Assembly (NCBI RefSeq): GCF_000565195.1
Contig: NZ_CP006720.1
Span: 1 to 64,000, forward strand
Length of the DNA: 64,000 nt
Direction: 5' to 3'
Source: Spiroplasma mirum ATCC 29335
GTDB taxonomy: Bacteria; Bacillota_I; Bacilli_A; Mycoplasmatales; Mycoplasmataceae
Shown here: positions 14,816-26,007 of the stretch, piece after piece
How the letters are laid out: each line of letters opens with the position of its first letter
Position numbering within the stretch: the stretch's first letter is position 1
Notes under the pieces: model-generated
What the model saw: the letters and a program-made list of their open reading frames with translations, nothing else
Database searches by the model: none
Told to the model about the DNA's origin: nothing
Position numbers and translations under genes: made by a program

Positions 14816-16153
14816 ATGAATTTTGATATGTTAGATAAGAATCAAAAATATATTATTGCTGTCTCGGGCGGACCCGATAGTATGTTTTTACTGGACAATA
14901 TTTATCAAAACAAAGAATTTGATATTAATAATTTCATTGTCGGGGCTGTTAATTATAAAAAAAGATCAGATAGTGATATCGACCATCAGATTGTTATTGA
15001 TTATTGTACCCGTCATAAAATTGCTTATTATGTCAAAGAAGTTAGCAGTGATGATTATCTAAAATATCAACAAGTTTCTCATAATTTTCAAACAATTGCC
15101 CGGGATATTCGTTATGATTTCTTTATTGAACTTGCCCAGCAGCATGCTTGTAGTGCTGTTTTAGTAGCTCACAATTTAATGGATAATATTGAAACCTATA
15201 TTTTACAAAAGCAACGCAATAATATTGTTGAACATTATGGGTTAAGTCCAGATAGTATTTATTATTCAAAGTTTAGTCCAAACACGATAGCTATTAAAAG
15301 AATTATGTTAGATACTTGCCGGGAGTTTATTATTGAGTATTTAAATAATAATAAAATTAATTATGCGCTAGATTATACTAATATTTTAGGAATTTATAAC
15401 CGAAATGTTATTCGGAGCGAACTTCAGAATTTCAATTTTGCAGATTTACTAACCGAAATGAAAAATCAAAATCATGCTAATGAAAAATTGAAACAAGCTG
15501 TCAAGGACTATTTAATTGATAATTTTGGTCAAATTAATGTTCCTAGTTTTAGCAGCATAACTGATTTAAAATTACAAAAGATGATTGTTTTTAATTATTT
15601 TAAAATGGCTAAGTTAATTAGTTTAATTATTAATAAAAAACGGAAATTTTTAGATGAAGTTGTGAAAGAAATAGCATCACCAAAACCAAACATTATGATT
15701 AAAATCAATGAGGAATACTTTTTAGTAAAAAGTTATGAAAATGTTGAAATCAAAACTAAGTTCCAATTAGCTTTGACAACTGTTATTATTGAGGATGGTC
15801 AACAAACATACCATTGAAAAAATCACATAATTACCGAATCAACAAAAAATAATTTTACTTTTTTTGTAAAAGCTGAACAGTTACCATTAAAGATAACCAA
15901 TGACCCTGCAATTTTAAAAAATGTCTTGTTAAATGGTAAACAGTTAACAAAGATCTTTATCAAAGAAAAAATTAATCTGTTAATTCGTTTAAATTATGTT
16001 ATTATAGATAAAAACAATGAAATTGTTGCAATTAATGATTTATTAAGAGCAAAATTGCACAAACCCTCATATATAAGTGAAAAATGTATGTTAAACAAGA
16101 AATATAATTTTAATGAAAAAGAAAAATTTATTATCTATTTTATGATAAAATAG
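14816..16153 (+). CDS. tilS: tRNA(Ile)-lysidine synthase
   Basis: A PP-loop ATPase of about 445 residues that makes lysidine at C34 of tRNA-Ile(CAU). The PP-loop SGGPDSM is near residue 16. ATG at 14816 or 14813 are both possible after GGGGGAAG. The frame crosses a TGA at 15815 and ends at 16153. The C-terminal region is diverged but present. In many relatives hpt lies between tilS and ftsH; it is absent here. Confidence 0.9.
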
Positions 16154-16234
16154 TTTAGAATTACTGTTATTAAATTATTTTATGTTTGGTTATTAAGAAA
16201 ATCATAGGTTCTACCATTAGGAAGGAAAAAAAAT

Positions 16235-18307
16235 ATGAACAAAAAGAGATTATGACTAGGGATTATATTAAGCTTAATTTTTATTGCTTTAATTATCTTA
16301 ATGATTTTTATTTGGATGAGATCAGATGTCACAAAAATTAATCAAGGAAAAATGCAAGAAATAGTTAAGACGGGTAATTATGATGGCAAAAAAATGGATG
16401 AAATTTCAGTGAATGCCGCTGTTGGTCGTAATACTGTTGTTGTTCAAGGTGAAATTAAATATAAAGATGGTGGTAAAACTGTTGTTGTTAAATATTCATC
16501 AGAATGAGACCGTGGAAGTTTTGATGCTTTCAGTTATTACACGACAACTGATCCATCAGACCCTAGTAAAGTAACCTATCATAATCGTTGAATAGAAAGT
16601 TTCACTGCAAAAAGTGTTACTTTAAATGGTGGTTTTAATACCTATGATCGTGAATTTGTTCCATATTGAGAACAAGCGTTAGTGCAAATTGTCCCATGAG
16701 TATTATTAATTGGGGTTTCAATTTGGTTAATGGTTAGATTAACAAAAGCTTCTGGTGGAATGGGTGGTGCTAATCCATTCTCAATGGGAAAAAATAAAGC
16801 TCGTCAAATTCAATCAAATGTTCGCTTTTCTGATGTGGCGGGAATTAACGAAGAAAAAACTGAATTAGTTGAATTAGTTGATTATTTAAAAAATCCACAA
16901 AAATATTCAACAATGGGAGCGCGTGCTCCAAAGGGAGTGTTAATGGAAGGGCCACCGGGAACCGGGAAAACTTTATTAGCAAAAGCTGTTGCGGGAGAAG
17001 CTGGTGTGCCATTCTTCTCAATTTCTGGTTCTGAATTTGAAGAAATGTTTGTTGGGGTTGGTGCCTCAAGAATTCGGGAAATGTTTGGTGCCGCTAAGAA
17101 AGCGGCTCCATGTATCATTTTTATTGATGAAATTGATGCTGTTGGTCGTAAACGGACAATTTCAATTGGTAGTGGGGCCAATGAGCAAACCCTAAACCAG
17201 TTACTAGTTGAAATGGACGGATTTGGTACTAACACCGGAGTTATTGTGATGGCTGCTACCAACCGAGTTGATGTTTTAGACCCTGCGTTATTACGCCCAG
17301 GTCGTTTTGACCGCCAAATTCAAATTTCATTACCTGATATTAATGAACGGGAAGCTATTTTATGTTTACATGCTCGGAATAAATCAATTTCAACTGAAGT
17401 TGATTTCCGTCGAATTGCGGAAAGAACACCAGGGTTCTCTGGAGCACAGTTAGAAAACGTTTTAAATGAAGCAGCAATTTTATGTGTCCGCAAAAATATT
17501 AAAGTAATTACTGTTGATATTATTGATGAAGCGATTGACCGGGTAATTGGGGGACCAGCGAAAGAATCACGTAAGTACTCTGTTTTAGACAAACAAATTG
17601 TTTCTTACCATGAAGGTGGGCATGCTTTAATTGGATTAAAATTAGAAGCGGCAAGTAAAGTCCAAAAAGTAACAATTATTCCCCGGGGACAAGCTGGTGG
17701 TTATACAATTATGACCCCAAAAGAAGAAACAATGTTCCATAGTAAAGAAAACTTATATGCTACAATTACTGGATACTTAGGCGGAAGAGCGGCCGAAGAA
17801 ATTATGTTTGGAAAAACTAAAATTACTACTGGGGCGCATGATGACCTTGAAAAAGCAACTAATATTGCTCGTCATATGGTTACTGAATATGGAATGAGTT
17901 CTTTAGGACTAGTTCAATTTGAATCACCAAAAGATGAATACACCGGTGGGGTGAAACGTTATTCAGAAGATGTTGCTGCTAAAATTGATACCGAAGTTCG
18001 TAAAATCTTGGATGATTGTTATGTAACTGCTAAAGCAATTATTTCAGAAAATATGGAAACGCTTCATTTATTAGCTGAAAGTTTACGTGTCTTAGAAACC
18101 TTAACTGCTGAACAAATTGAATTTATTAATAAAAATAACCGTTTACCAGATGAAGTTCTTCGTGAAAAAGAACGTTCAGCTAAACATAAAGAAAAAGAAG
18201 AAAAAGGTGAAATTTTAGAAGTTAAACCACGTGAACGTAAAAAAGAACCACCAAAAGATGACGACGATCACGATAAAAAAGATGATAAATCAAATAATAA
18301 AAGCTAA
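16235..18307 (+). CDS. ftsH: ATP-dependent zinc metalloprotease FtsH
   Basis: A 690-residue membrane AAA+ protease. One TM helix lies near residues 5-28 and a second near 152-170, enclosing the extracytoplasmic domain. Walker A GPPGTGKT is at 239-246, Walker [12 protein letters not shown] near 297, and the zinc site is HEGGH at 459-463 (HEAGH in most family members; the HExxH pattern is kept). The tail is highly charged ([10 protein letters not shown]). The start at 16235 follows AGGAAGG. N-terminal TGA codons are Trp. Confidence 0.97.
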
Positions 18308-18311
18308 GAAC

Positions 18312-18340
18312 ACTGTCACTTGACAGTTTTTTCTTTTTAA
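18312..18340 (+). terminator. Rho-independent terminator after ftsH
   Basis: ACTGTC (18312-18317) pairs with GACAGT (18322-18327), followed by a T-rich run. Confidence 0.85.
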
Positions 18341-18422
18341 ATTAAGAAATCAAGGGGACAATGAAATTATCTTGTTTTTTTATTATTTAAGGTATAGTTA
18401 AATTTAAGAGGGGTATATTTAT

Positions 18423-18874
18423 ATGGGTCGTGGTAAAGATTTTGTATTAACAATTTCATATTTTGTTAACGAAATAAAGAACATTTTTTATTAGAACAAG
18501 ATGAAGTAGCTGTCACTTCATTTGCGAATATTGCAACTAAAAATGATGTGTTTATTACAATCTCATTGGCGGGAACCGACACTTTTTTTTAGAAAGCGCG
18601 GGCCAATGTGCAAAGTCGAACGAAGCACATTGGATTGCAATTACTAGTTGTTTCGGGTTCAGTTTTTTAAAATGCGGACCAATTAATTGTGTTAGAAAGT
18701 AAAGAATGAAATATTTGGAACTTGTATAGTTTACGAGGACAAATGCTATTTGAATTTTGAAATGTTGTTTATTTAGCAACCATTCATAAATTAATGGAAT
18801 CCGGAAATTACAAAAAGACCTTTGATTTATATCAGGAAACAGATGACTTAAGTAATGTAAAGATTAAGATGTAA
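18423..18874 (+). pseudogene. Decayed SIS-domain protein, perhaps an RpiR-type regulator
   Basis: After a ribosome site and ATG (MGRGKDFVLTISYFVNEI) the frame stops within 25 codons. Fragments in shifted frames, NDVFITISLAGTDTFF, HWIAITS and LRGQMLFEFWNVVYLATIH, together resemble the SIS domain of RpiR/MurR-like sugar-phosphate regulators. Several frameshifts are needed and part of the N-terminal HTH seems missing. The assignment rests on pattern resemblance only. Confidence 0.45.
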
Positions 18875-19124
18875 CATATTGTTAATTTAAAAAAATATTG
18901 GTTTAATCCAATATTTTTATTTATTTAATTTAATAATTATGGTTAAATTATAATATGATTAAATACTAATTTATCAAAGACATTTTTTGAATGGGATTAA
19001 AAATAATCTTTTTTATTTTATTTTTGGAATTTTTTTACTATTTTTAATAAAATTTAAAAAATAAAATAGTAATTAATATTTAATTATACTAAAAAACTAT
19101 TTAATAGTTGATAAGCAAGGGGGA

Positions 19125-20094
19125 TTAGATAAAATAAGGCTTTATTGCCCACTTGGCGCATGACTTATGAAGGGGTTAGCACAGTTGTTGATTGTTTAAT
19201 AAAAATGTCACTGCGGGTGATATTTTAGAAACAATTATTAAAATAGTTGAAGATTACCTTACTATAAATCAGTTGGTTATGGAGAATTACCAAATGAAAA
19301 TGGAGAAGTTAAATTAGACGCTGCTTTTATGAATGGTAATAATTTGACAATTGGTACAGTCGCGGGAATTAAAGATTTTAAAAATCCAATTAGTATGGCC
19401 AAACATCTTGCGGAACATGAACGCCATAATATATTGTTAGTTATTAGTGGTGCTGAAGCATAGGCGCATAAAAATGGGTTTGAAAGAAAAAATATGTTAA
19501 CAGACCGTGCTAAATTAATGTATAACAACAAAGTTGCTGAACAAAGTGCTGCAAAGTTAAAAGTCTATGACGGTCATGACACTGTAGGAACGATTATTTT
19601 ATATAACCAAGGATCAATGGGCAGCGGGGACGTCTACTAGTGGATTATTTATGAAAAAGCCGGGAAGAGTAGGTGACTCGCCGCTATCGGGATCCGGGTT
19701 TTATGTTGATAGTACAGTTGCTGGTGTTAGTGCGACTGGTTTAGGAGAAGACATTATGAAAGGATGTCTATCCTATGAAGTAGTTCGCCAAATGGCAATG
19801 CTACCTAACAAATCTGTTCAAGAAATTATTGATAAAGTTCTTTTTAATTTTCATCAAAAATTAAAAACAAGGTTTGGCGAAGTCGGAGGGATTTTCTTAA
19901 TTGCAATGCGAAACAATGGGGAATGGGGAGTAGCTAGCAATGTTAAATTTTCATTTGTGGTGGCCACCACACATAAGTAACCACAAATCTATGTTGCTAA
20001 TCCAAATTCCGACTTTACGAAAACTAATTATGATTTAGCAATCAAAAAATGACTAGATAACTATGAGAAAAGAATTAAGAGCCCACTTAAATAA
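19125..20094 (+). pseudogene. Glycosylasparaginase / isoaspartyl peptidase (Ntn hydrolase) remnant
   Basis: Joined fragments give the family hallmarks: MTYEGVSTVVD, SVGYGELPNENG, the autocleavage nucleophile context GHDTVGTI, TSGLFMKKPGRVGDSP and GSGFYVDSTVAGVSATGLGE. Lesions are a frameshift near 19150, frame changes near 19200-19260, a TAG at 19460 and a shift near 19636. An in-frame TAA at 19978 then cuts off a tail that stays open to 20094. The catalytic Thr survives, but the gene cannot give one polypeptide. Confidence 0.85.
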
Positions 20095-20122
20095 CTAAGT
20101 TTATTGAAAGAGAGGTTATGTT

Positions 20123-21222
20123 ATGGAAGATATTGAAATGATTGCTTTTAAAATTATTTTAAATGCTGGAGATGTATTTTCCCATATGTATGAAGGTTGA
20201 TGATAAAGGGCTATTGTTTGCTAATCTATATGCAATTAAAATTTTAAAAGATTTAAGTTATTATCCCAAAACTAAAATTCGGATTATTTTTGGGACCGAT
20301 GAAGAATCACGAGGGTTAGGAATTAATTATTATATTAGTAAAGAAAAACCACCAATAATGGGTTATACCTCCGACAGTGTGTTTCCTGTTGTGTTTGCTG
20401 AAAAAGGAATTTTTACTTATTGATTAAATAAAAAAAATAATAATTTTGCTAATCAAATTTTTAATTTAAAAGGAGGAGATCGTTCAAATGTTGTTCCTGA
20501 TTATTGTGAAGTAACTTTAAAAAACTTAGACTTTGATTTACCTGTACAACTTAATGATTTTTTAAAACAATATAATACAAATGATCAATATAAATTTGAA
20601 ATAAAAAATAATAATGATTCTTGAATTATACACTCCTACGGGGTAACTGCCCATGCTAGTACTCCGGAAGAAGGGTTTAATGCTATTCATAATTTAATTA
20701 AGTTAATTATATGAATTACCATTAGTGCACGATGATAACTATAATTTTACTTTTGATGGGGCAAAAATGAATTGTCAAGTTAAAAATGATGAAATGGGAA
20801 ATTTAACTATGAGTTTAGGATTGGTTGAACAAAATAACAAGGTGATTAAATTCAAATTTAATGTTCGCTATCCACAAAATACTAATATGACTGATTTAAT
20901 TACTTGTTTAACAAAAATTATTGAACCATTAGATATTTATATTAGTGAAGAAAACGATACACCCACGCTATATTTTTCAAAATCAGCTCCTATGATTTAA
21001 ATTTTGCATAATATATATCAAAAGGTAACTGGTTATCAAGATGAAATTGTAGCTTCCAAAGGATCAACTTATTCAAAACTAATGTCTAATATTGTGGCCT
21101 TTGTGGTAACTTTCTCGGGTGAGGAAACAACAGAGCACCAACCAAATAAATTTATTGATTTGCAAAAATTATTTAAAGCAATGGATATTTATGCCAATGC
21201 GATAATTGCGTTAAGTGAATAA
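20123..21222 (+). pseudogene. pepV: PepV-like M20 dipeptidase remnant
   Basis: Fragments KVDDKGLLFANLYAIKIL, RIIFGTDEESRGLGI, SVFPVVFAEKGIFTY, SYGVTAHASTPEEGFNA and the C-terminal HNIYQKVTGYQDEIV match zinc dipeptidase PepV in order. The N-terminal zinc-binding region is mostly missing (internal deletion after MEDIEMIAFK). Frameshifts near 20195 and 20720 and a TAA at 20998 break the rest. Together with the neighbouring asparaginase it shows loss of peptide and amino-acid salvage. Confidence 0.85.
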
Positions 21223-21323
21223 GAAGGCACGATTTAAAATTGTTTTTGCATTTATTTTACTTTCTCGCCAATATATACTACAATAACAAAGAAAGAATTA
21301 TATATAAAGAGGAGAACAATTAA

Positions 21324-22181
21324 ATGGATAAAATTATAAAAGTTATTAGTGAAAATCATCATACCAAAATTACAGTTGTTGATGCCACAGAAAGTCTAAA
21401 TGAAATTATTAGATTACAGGAAACTAACCCCTTAGCAACAATTGCGTTAGCACGAGTTGCCATTGGTACAATTTTAATTGGTAGTGACATGAAAGGACCA
21501 GACAATAAAATTACAACCATCATTAATGGGAGTGGTCCGATTGGTACAATTATGGCTGAATATACTGATCATCATATTCGTGCATTTTGTGCTAATCCCC
21601 AGTTTGATGAAACAAAAATTAAAAAGGAAAAAAATGTGATTTCACAAGTAGTAGGGACTGATGGATATTTACAAGTAATTAAAGATTTGGGGATGAAAGA
21701 ACCCTTTACGGGACAAATTGATTTAGTATCAGGAGAAATTAACCTTGACATTACTTATTATTTAGTGAAAAGTGAACAAATAAAATCAGTAATTGCTTGT
21801 TCAGTGAAATTAAATGATGATGGAACTATTAATAAAGCAGCAGGTTTATTTGCCCAATTATTACCTAATCATGAAGAAGAAGACATTGATTACTTAGAAA
21901 CAAAGGTTGAAAATCTTGGCAGCATAACGGAAAAATTAATTAAAGAAAATGATCTTAATAATATTTATAAATTAATTGATGATGAATCAAAATTTTTATC
22001 AGAAGAAACCTTTATTTTTAAATGTTCTTGCTCTCGTGAAAACGCATTAATGTCAATTAAATTATTAGGTGAAGAACAATTACATGATATTGTGGAAAAA
22101 AATAATGATGTTGAAATTGTTTGTGATTTTTGCTGCACAAAATATGTTATTAAACCAGAAGAAGTTGCAAAAAACTTTTAA
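21324..22181 (+). CDS. hslO: 33 kDa redox-regulated chaperone Hsp33
   Basis: A 285-residue chaperone switched on by oxidation. The C-terminal zinc/redox cysteines are CSC at residues 234-236 and CDFC at 267-270. The N-terminal domain has the family's IALARVAIGTILIGSDMKG region. A strong AGAGGAG site precedes the start. ftsH-hslO is the conserved Firmicute order, here separated by three dead genes. It is intact while its neighbours have decayed. Confidence 0.95.
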   Translation: MDKIIKVISENHHTKITVVDATESLNEIIRLQETNPLATIALARVAIGTILIGSDMKGPDNKITTIINGSGPIGTIMAEYTDHHIRAFCANPQFDETKIKKEKNVISQVVGTDGYLQVIKDLGMKEPFTGQIDLVSGEINLDITYYLVKSEQIKSVIACSVKLNDDGTINKAAGLFAQLLPNHEEEDIDYLETKVENLGSITEKLIKENDLNNIYKLIDDESKFLSEETFIFKCSCSRENALMSIKLLGEEQLHDIVEKNNDVEIVCDFCCTKYVIKPEEVAKNF

Positions 22182-22289
22182 CATAATACAAACATTTTTT
22201 TTGTTTGAAATTTCATAATAATGAAAAAACTTAGTATAGTAAAATTATTATGTATGATATTTATGTATGAAAATAACAAGGAGGTCAAA

Positions 22290-22709
22290 ATGAATTCAAA
22301 TTATTCATCACAAAGATATCGACCACAATGTGGAAATATGGAAGTTAAAAAACCAGATGGTTTATGTGTGGCGGGGTGTATTGTTTCGCTTGTTTGCTCA
22401 GGGCTAGCACTTTTGGTATCATTTATTAGTGCAATTGTCTTTTTTACCGGAGCAGCATTTGCTGAAAAAGTTGTTTTAGGACCACAACCATACGTTGACC
22501 CGGGTATAATTAGATCAACCGGAATTGGAGTGGGAATTTTCTTAATTATTTTCTGCTGTGTTCAAATTGCTCCCGTAATTTTATGTTCACTTGTATTAAG
22601 AGGGCGAGCAAAAAGTAATATTGCTGCTGGTGTAGTATCATTAATCTTTTCAGGATTAATTGGCGGAATTTTAATTTTAGTTGGGAAATATGGTCCCGTT
22701 CAACCTTAA
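22290..22709 (+). CDS. Small membrane protein with four-helix look, C-terminally shortened
   Basis: A 139-residue protein from ATG 22290 with a strong AAGGAGG site. Hydrophobic helices lie near residues 25-60, 72-105 and 112-135 (VAGCIVSLVCSGLALLVSFI, FLIIFCCVQIAPVILC and others). The protein ends QP-stop at 22707, but the frame continues as two stop codons, then WEQQPQPTKVE to a TAA at 22752. This suggests a Q/P-rich tail lost by CAA to TAA changes. Related small membrane proteins often carry Pro/Gln tails. Function unknown. Confidence 0.75.
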   Translation: MNSNYSSQRYRPQCGNMEVKKPDGLCVAGCIVSLVCSGLALLVSFISAIVFFTGAAFAEKVVLGPQPYVDPGIIRSTGIGVGIFLIIFCCVQIAPVILCSLVLRGRAKSNIAAGVVSLIFSGLIGGILILVGKYGPVQP

Positions 22710-22753
22710 CCTAACTAATGAGAACAACAACCACAACCAACAAAAGTGGAATA

Positions 22754-22780
22754 AAATATCATTTATATGATATTTTTTTA
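22754..22780 (+). terminator. Rho-independent terminator
   Basis: AAATATCAT (22754-22762) pairs with ATGATATTT (22767-22775), four-base loop, T run after it. Confidence 0.85.
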
Positions 22781-22838
22781 TTTTATAAAAATAATTTGGT
22801 GTATACTTATTTAATAAGATAGTAAAGAAGGGGCACAA

Positions 22839-23840
22839 ATGAAAAAACTTTTAAATTTTTTATTATCGTGGGCATTAACAGCAATTAGTACCAGTACAAT
22901 GATGGTCTGTACAACTAATAATCCTCGTAAGAGTAAGTAATAAATTTGAAGATAATATTAATCAAATTTTAAATTTGCAAATATTAAGAAATTATGATCA
23001 GTTAGTCGTTGATAATCACCATAATTTGTATTTTACTATCAAAAAAAACAATGAAGACTTATAGTAATCTTTATTTTTTAGCTAACAAAACCAATACTCC
23101 AATTAAATTGTCGGGATTGCCGACTAATATTATTATTAATGATATTAAAATTAATCACCAAGATAATGTTTATGTTTTAACTAACAATGCGGGGTTGTGA
23201 AAATTACCAGCAACTACCATAACCTTTCAACATGTTGAAAATGTTAATGAACTAAATATTTTATTATTTTGTTTTGATCAGAATGATAATGTTTATTTAG
23301 TACCAATAACCTCTATAATAATATTGGGTCCAAAGCCTTTCTATTAAAATCAGGAACAACAGTTATCCAAGCAATTTATGATATTAAAACAAATGTTAAT
23401 AGTATCGTAATTGCTCCTGATAACAATGTTTATTTTGGCTTAGCAAATAAATTGTATATATCAAAAAACCACGGGATTAGTACCGAAAAACTAAATGAAA
23501 TTGATGGTGATTTGAGAAGAATTTTAGTTACTCCAAATAATAGTTTTTATTATGAAATTTTAAAATATAATTTTACAACCTTTATATAAATTAGACCGGG
23601 AAAAACAAATTTATCATAGTGATGAGTGATGAAGAATTAATGCGTTCTAGTGCCCAGGAAAATAATTTATTTTTTGCTTCCGAAAGTATTTTTTATATGA
23701 TTACTAATGAACAAACTATGCAGGAAACATTTTATCTGCATCTAAAAAATATGGGTTATTATATTAATGATATTATTAATAAAGATGATACTGTTTATTT
23801 TACTAATGCAACTGGAATTTGATATTACCAAAATAACTAA
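22839..23840 (+). pseudogene. Lipoprotein remnant with repeated beta-propeller-like strands
   Basis: ATG 22839 begins a lipoprotein signal peptide (MKKLLNFLLSWALTAI, lipobox MMVC) that stops after 33 codons. Downstream, several frames carry repeated blade-like motifs: HNLYFTI, DNVYVLTNNAGLW, DNVYLVP, NNVYFGLANKLY and DTVYFTNATGIW. These resemble the repeated surface lipoproteins common in Spiroplasma. At least four frameshifts or stops are needed, so it is not expressed as one protein. Confidence 0.8.
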
Positions 23841-24007
23841 AAATTGATAAGTTGCTATTTCTAATAATTTTGGTATGATATTTACGTGTGAGTGGGAGTT
23901 TTTATAAACTACTACAAAATTCATAGAGATATCGAAATTTAATATTTAAAAAGGGCACTTTGGAGAAGTGTTTATTTAAGCAATATTAAATTTAAAGGAG
24001 GATTAAA

Positions 24008-24934
24008 ATGGCTGAGCAAAAAGATAAGGTTACTGAGCCAAAATCAGAAGCGCCCAAAGCTGTTAAACCAGCTAAAGTAAAGAAAGAAAAATATGATAAC
24101 AGTGCGTTAAAAGAATTTAAAGCAAAATTAAAAGAACAACGCAAAAAAACTAAACAATATTCAAAACGAATTTTAAAAGGAGAAATTATTTCAACTACTG
24201 GTGAACAACCAAATACTGATAAATACGTTATTGAATTAGTTGATGTTAAAAAATCATACCTAACAGGTGAATTAGAAACACCAGTTCTAAAAGGAGTTGA
24301 CCTAAAACTAGAAAAAGGGGACTTTATTGTTATCTTAGGTCCTTCTGGTTCAGGGAAAACAACATTATTAAATATTATTTCTGGATTAGATAAAGTAACC
24401 AGTGGTGATGTGTTTGTGATTGGTTATAACTTATCATTATTAAAAGATGTTGATTTAACTAAATTCCGTCGTGACAATGTCGGATTCATTTTCCAACAAT
24501 ATAATTTATTAACTAACTTAACAGCAAAAGAAAATGCTGAAGTAGGGGAAAATTTAAGTAAGGCAAAAAATAAAGATATGACAATTAATGATATCTTTAA
24601 AACAATTGGAATGGAAGAACAAATGAATAAATATCCGCACCAAATGTCAGGGGGACAACAACAACGGGTTTCAATTGCAAGAGCCTTAGCTAAAAATCCT
24701 GACATTCTTTTCGGAGATGAGCCAACTGGGGCGTTAGATGAAGAAATGGGACGAAAAGTGTTAGAAATTCTAGTCGAAGTTAATAAAAAATATAAAACAA
24801 CCGTGATTATTGTTACCCATAACCCAAATATTGCCGATATTGGAAATACTGTTATTCACGTGCGAAATGGTTTAATTGATCAAATTAAACACAATGCTAA
24901 TCCCAAAAAACCAAGTGAAATTGATTGGTCTTAG
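24008..24934 (+). CDS. ABC exporter ATP-binding protein (MacB/LolD type)
   Basis: A 308-residue ATPase with a perfect AAAGGAGG site. Residues 1-70 are a Lys/Ala/Pro-rich extension not found in bacterial LolD. Then Walker A GPSGSGKTT (near 111-119), Q-loop FQQYNLL, signature MSGGQQQR (near 213), Walker B ILFGDEP (near 231) and the H-loop VTHNP. It precedes a membrane protein and a large FtsX-like permease, probably its partners. Substrate unknown. Confidence 0.92.
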   Translation: MAEQKDKVTEPKSEAPKAVKPAKVKKEKYDNSALKEFKAKLKEQRKKTKQYSKRILKGEIISTTGEQPNTDKYVIELVDVKKSYLTGELETPVLKGVDLKLEKGDFIVILGPSGSGKTTLLNIISGLDKVTSGDVFVIGYNLSLLKDVDLTKFRRDNVGFIFQQYNLLTNLTAKENAEVGENLSKAKNKDMTINDIFKTIGMEEQMNKYPHQMSGGQQQRVSIARALAKNPDILFGDEPTGALDEEMGRKVLEILVEVNKKYKTTVIIVTHNPNIADIGNTVIHVRNGLIDQIKHNANPKKPSEIDWS

Positions 24935-24938
24935 TCCA

Positions 24939-24978
24939 AAAAAGATAAATTATTTAAGAATAATTTATCTTTTTTATT
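24939..24978 (+). terminator. Rho-independent terminator
   Basis: AAAAAAGATAAATTATT pairs with AATAATTTATCTTTTTT around a short loop, ending in Ts. Confidence 0.8.
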
Positions 24979-25047
24979 TAAATTGACTTAATTAGTTTAT
25001 TTAAGATATAATAAAGTTTACTAAGGGATAAAGAAAGGAGTATGAAA

Positions 25048-25930
25048 ATGGTGAACAAAACTAATCCTTTTTTTTTTAAAAGCAACTGTTGAAAATAATC
25101 ATCATAATTTTGAATTATTTGCTAGCCTGTTGGCAATTTTTAACTATTCTTTATTTATTGCCCTTTTTTGTTTATTTGCGATTATTACTTTAAGTTTAAA
25201 AACAAGATGGTTAATTTATCGAAAACCGTTTAATTATCATCAGCACTTATTTATTTATCTAAACTTCTTCTTTTTTATTTTAATTTATACTTTAATGAGT
25301 TTTTTTCATTATAAGAATTTTAATGATGTTAAAATAAGTACTTATTATATTTCATATTTGTATATTTTATATTTATTTTTACCAGTTTGAATTTGCTTAA
25401 TGTTAGGAGTTTTTTGCAAAAATAATTTGTTAATCAAAATGGCAAAAACCACAATGATTTTATTTTTAATAAGTGTTTTAACACCAGTAATATTTTTAAT
25501 TCATTATAGTTTAATTTTAAACCAACTAACTACTTTAATTTTATTAAGTGTTCTTTCGAATATTTTAAAAAGTTATTTATATATCTTTTTATTAGTGTTA
25601 AATTATTTAGTATTAAAAGGATTAGTTTTAACCCTTCTTTGTTGTTTATTAAATTTAATTAAATTAAAAAATAATTACAAAGATTGGTTAGAAATCTTTA
25701 TTATTAAATGACAGCAAGAAGCATTAGCATTGTTAAAAACAATTTATACTTTTGAATTGTTGTTTTCATATTTTAAAAATTTAAGATTAATTAAAAATTA
25801 TAAAACAATGACAGAAGATCCAACCCTAGCGGTTGACTATGATAATTATGATGATAAAGCAAAAATGACTTTTTCAATTAAAGCATTAAAAATTTTTATT
25901 AATGGTTGAAAACAGAGTTTAAATAATTAA
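25048..25930 (+). pseudogene. Polytopic membrane protein, frameshifted in a T10 run
   Basis: ATG at 25048 (AAAGGAG seven bases upstream) gives MVNKTNPFFF, then a T10 run (25068-25077). With T9 the frame would join LKATVENNHHNFELFASLLA and stay open, with TGA as Trp, to TAA at 25930, about 293 residues. At least five hydrophobic segments follow (SLFIALFCLFAIITLSL, FFFILIYTLMSFF, TMILFLISVLTPVIF and others) and a soluble tail. Its place between exporter ATPase and permease suggests an accessory role. The single lesion may be phase variation, slippage or a sequencing error. Confidence 0.65.
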
Positions 25931-26007
25931 GTAATAAACTTTCTGAACTTTAAAAAATTATTAAGAACAAAACAAAAATATTTTAATTAAATAAAAGGAG
26001 TTTTAAT

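Noticed and set aside
16882-17262. 126-residue minus-strand open frame
   Set aside because: Opposite the ftsH AAA domain, whose Walker motifs are unambiguous.
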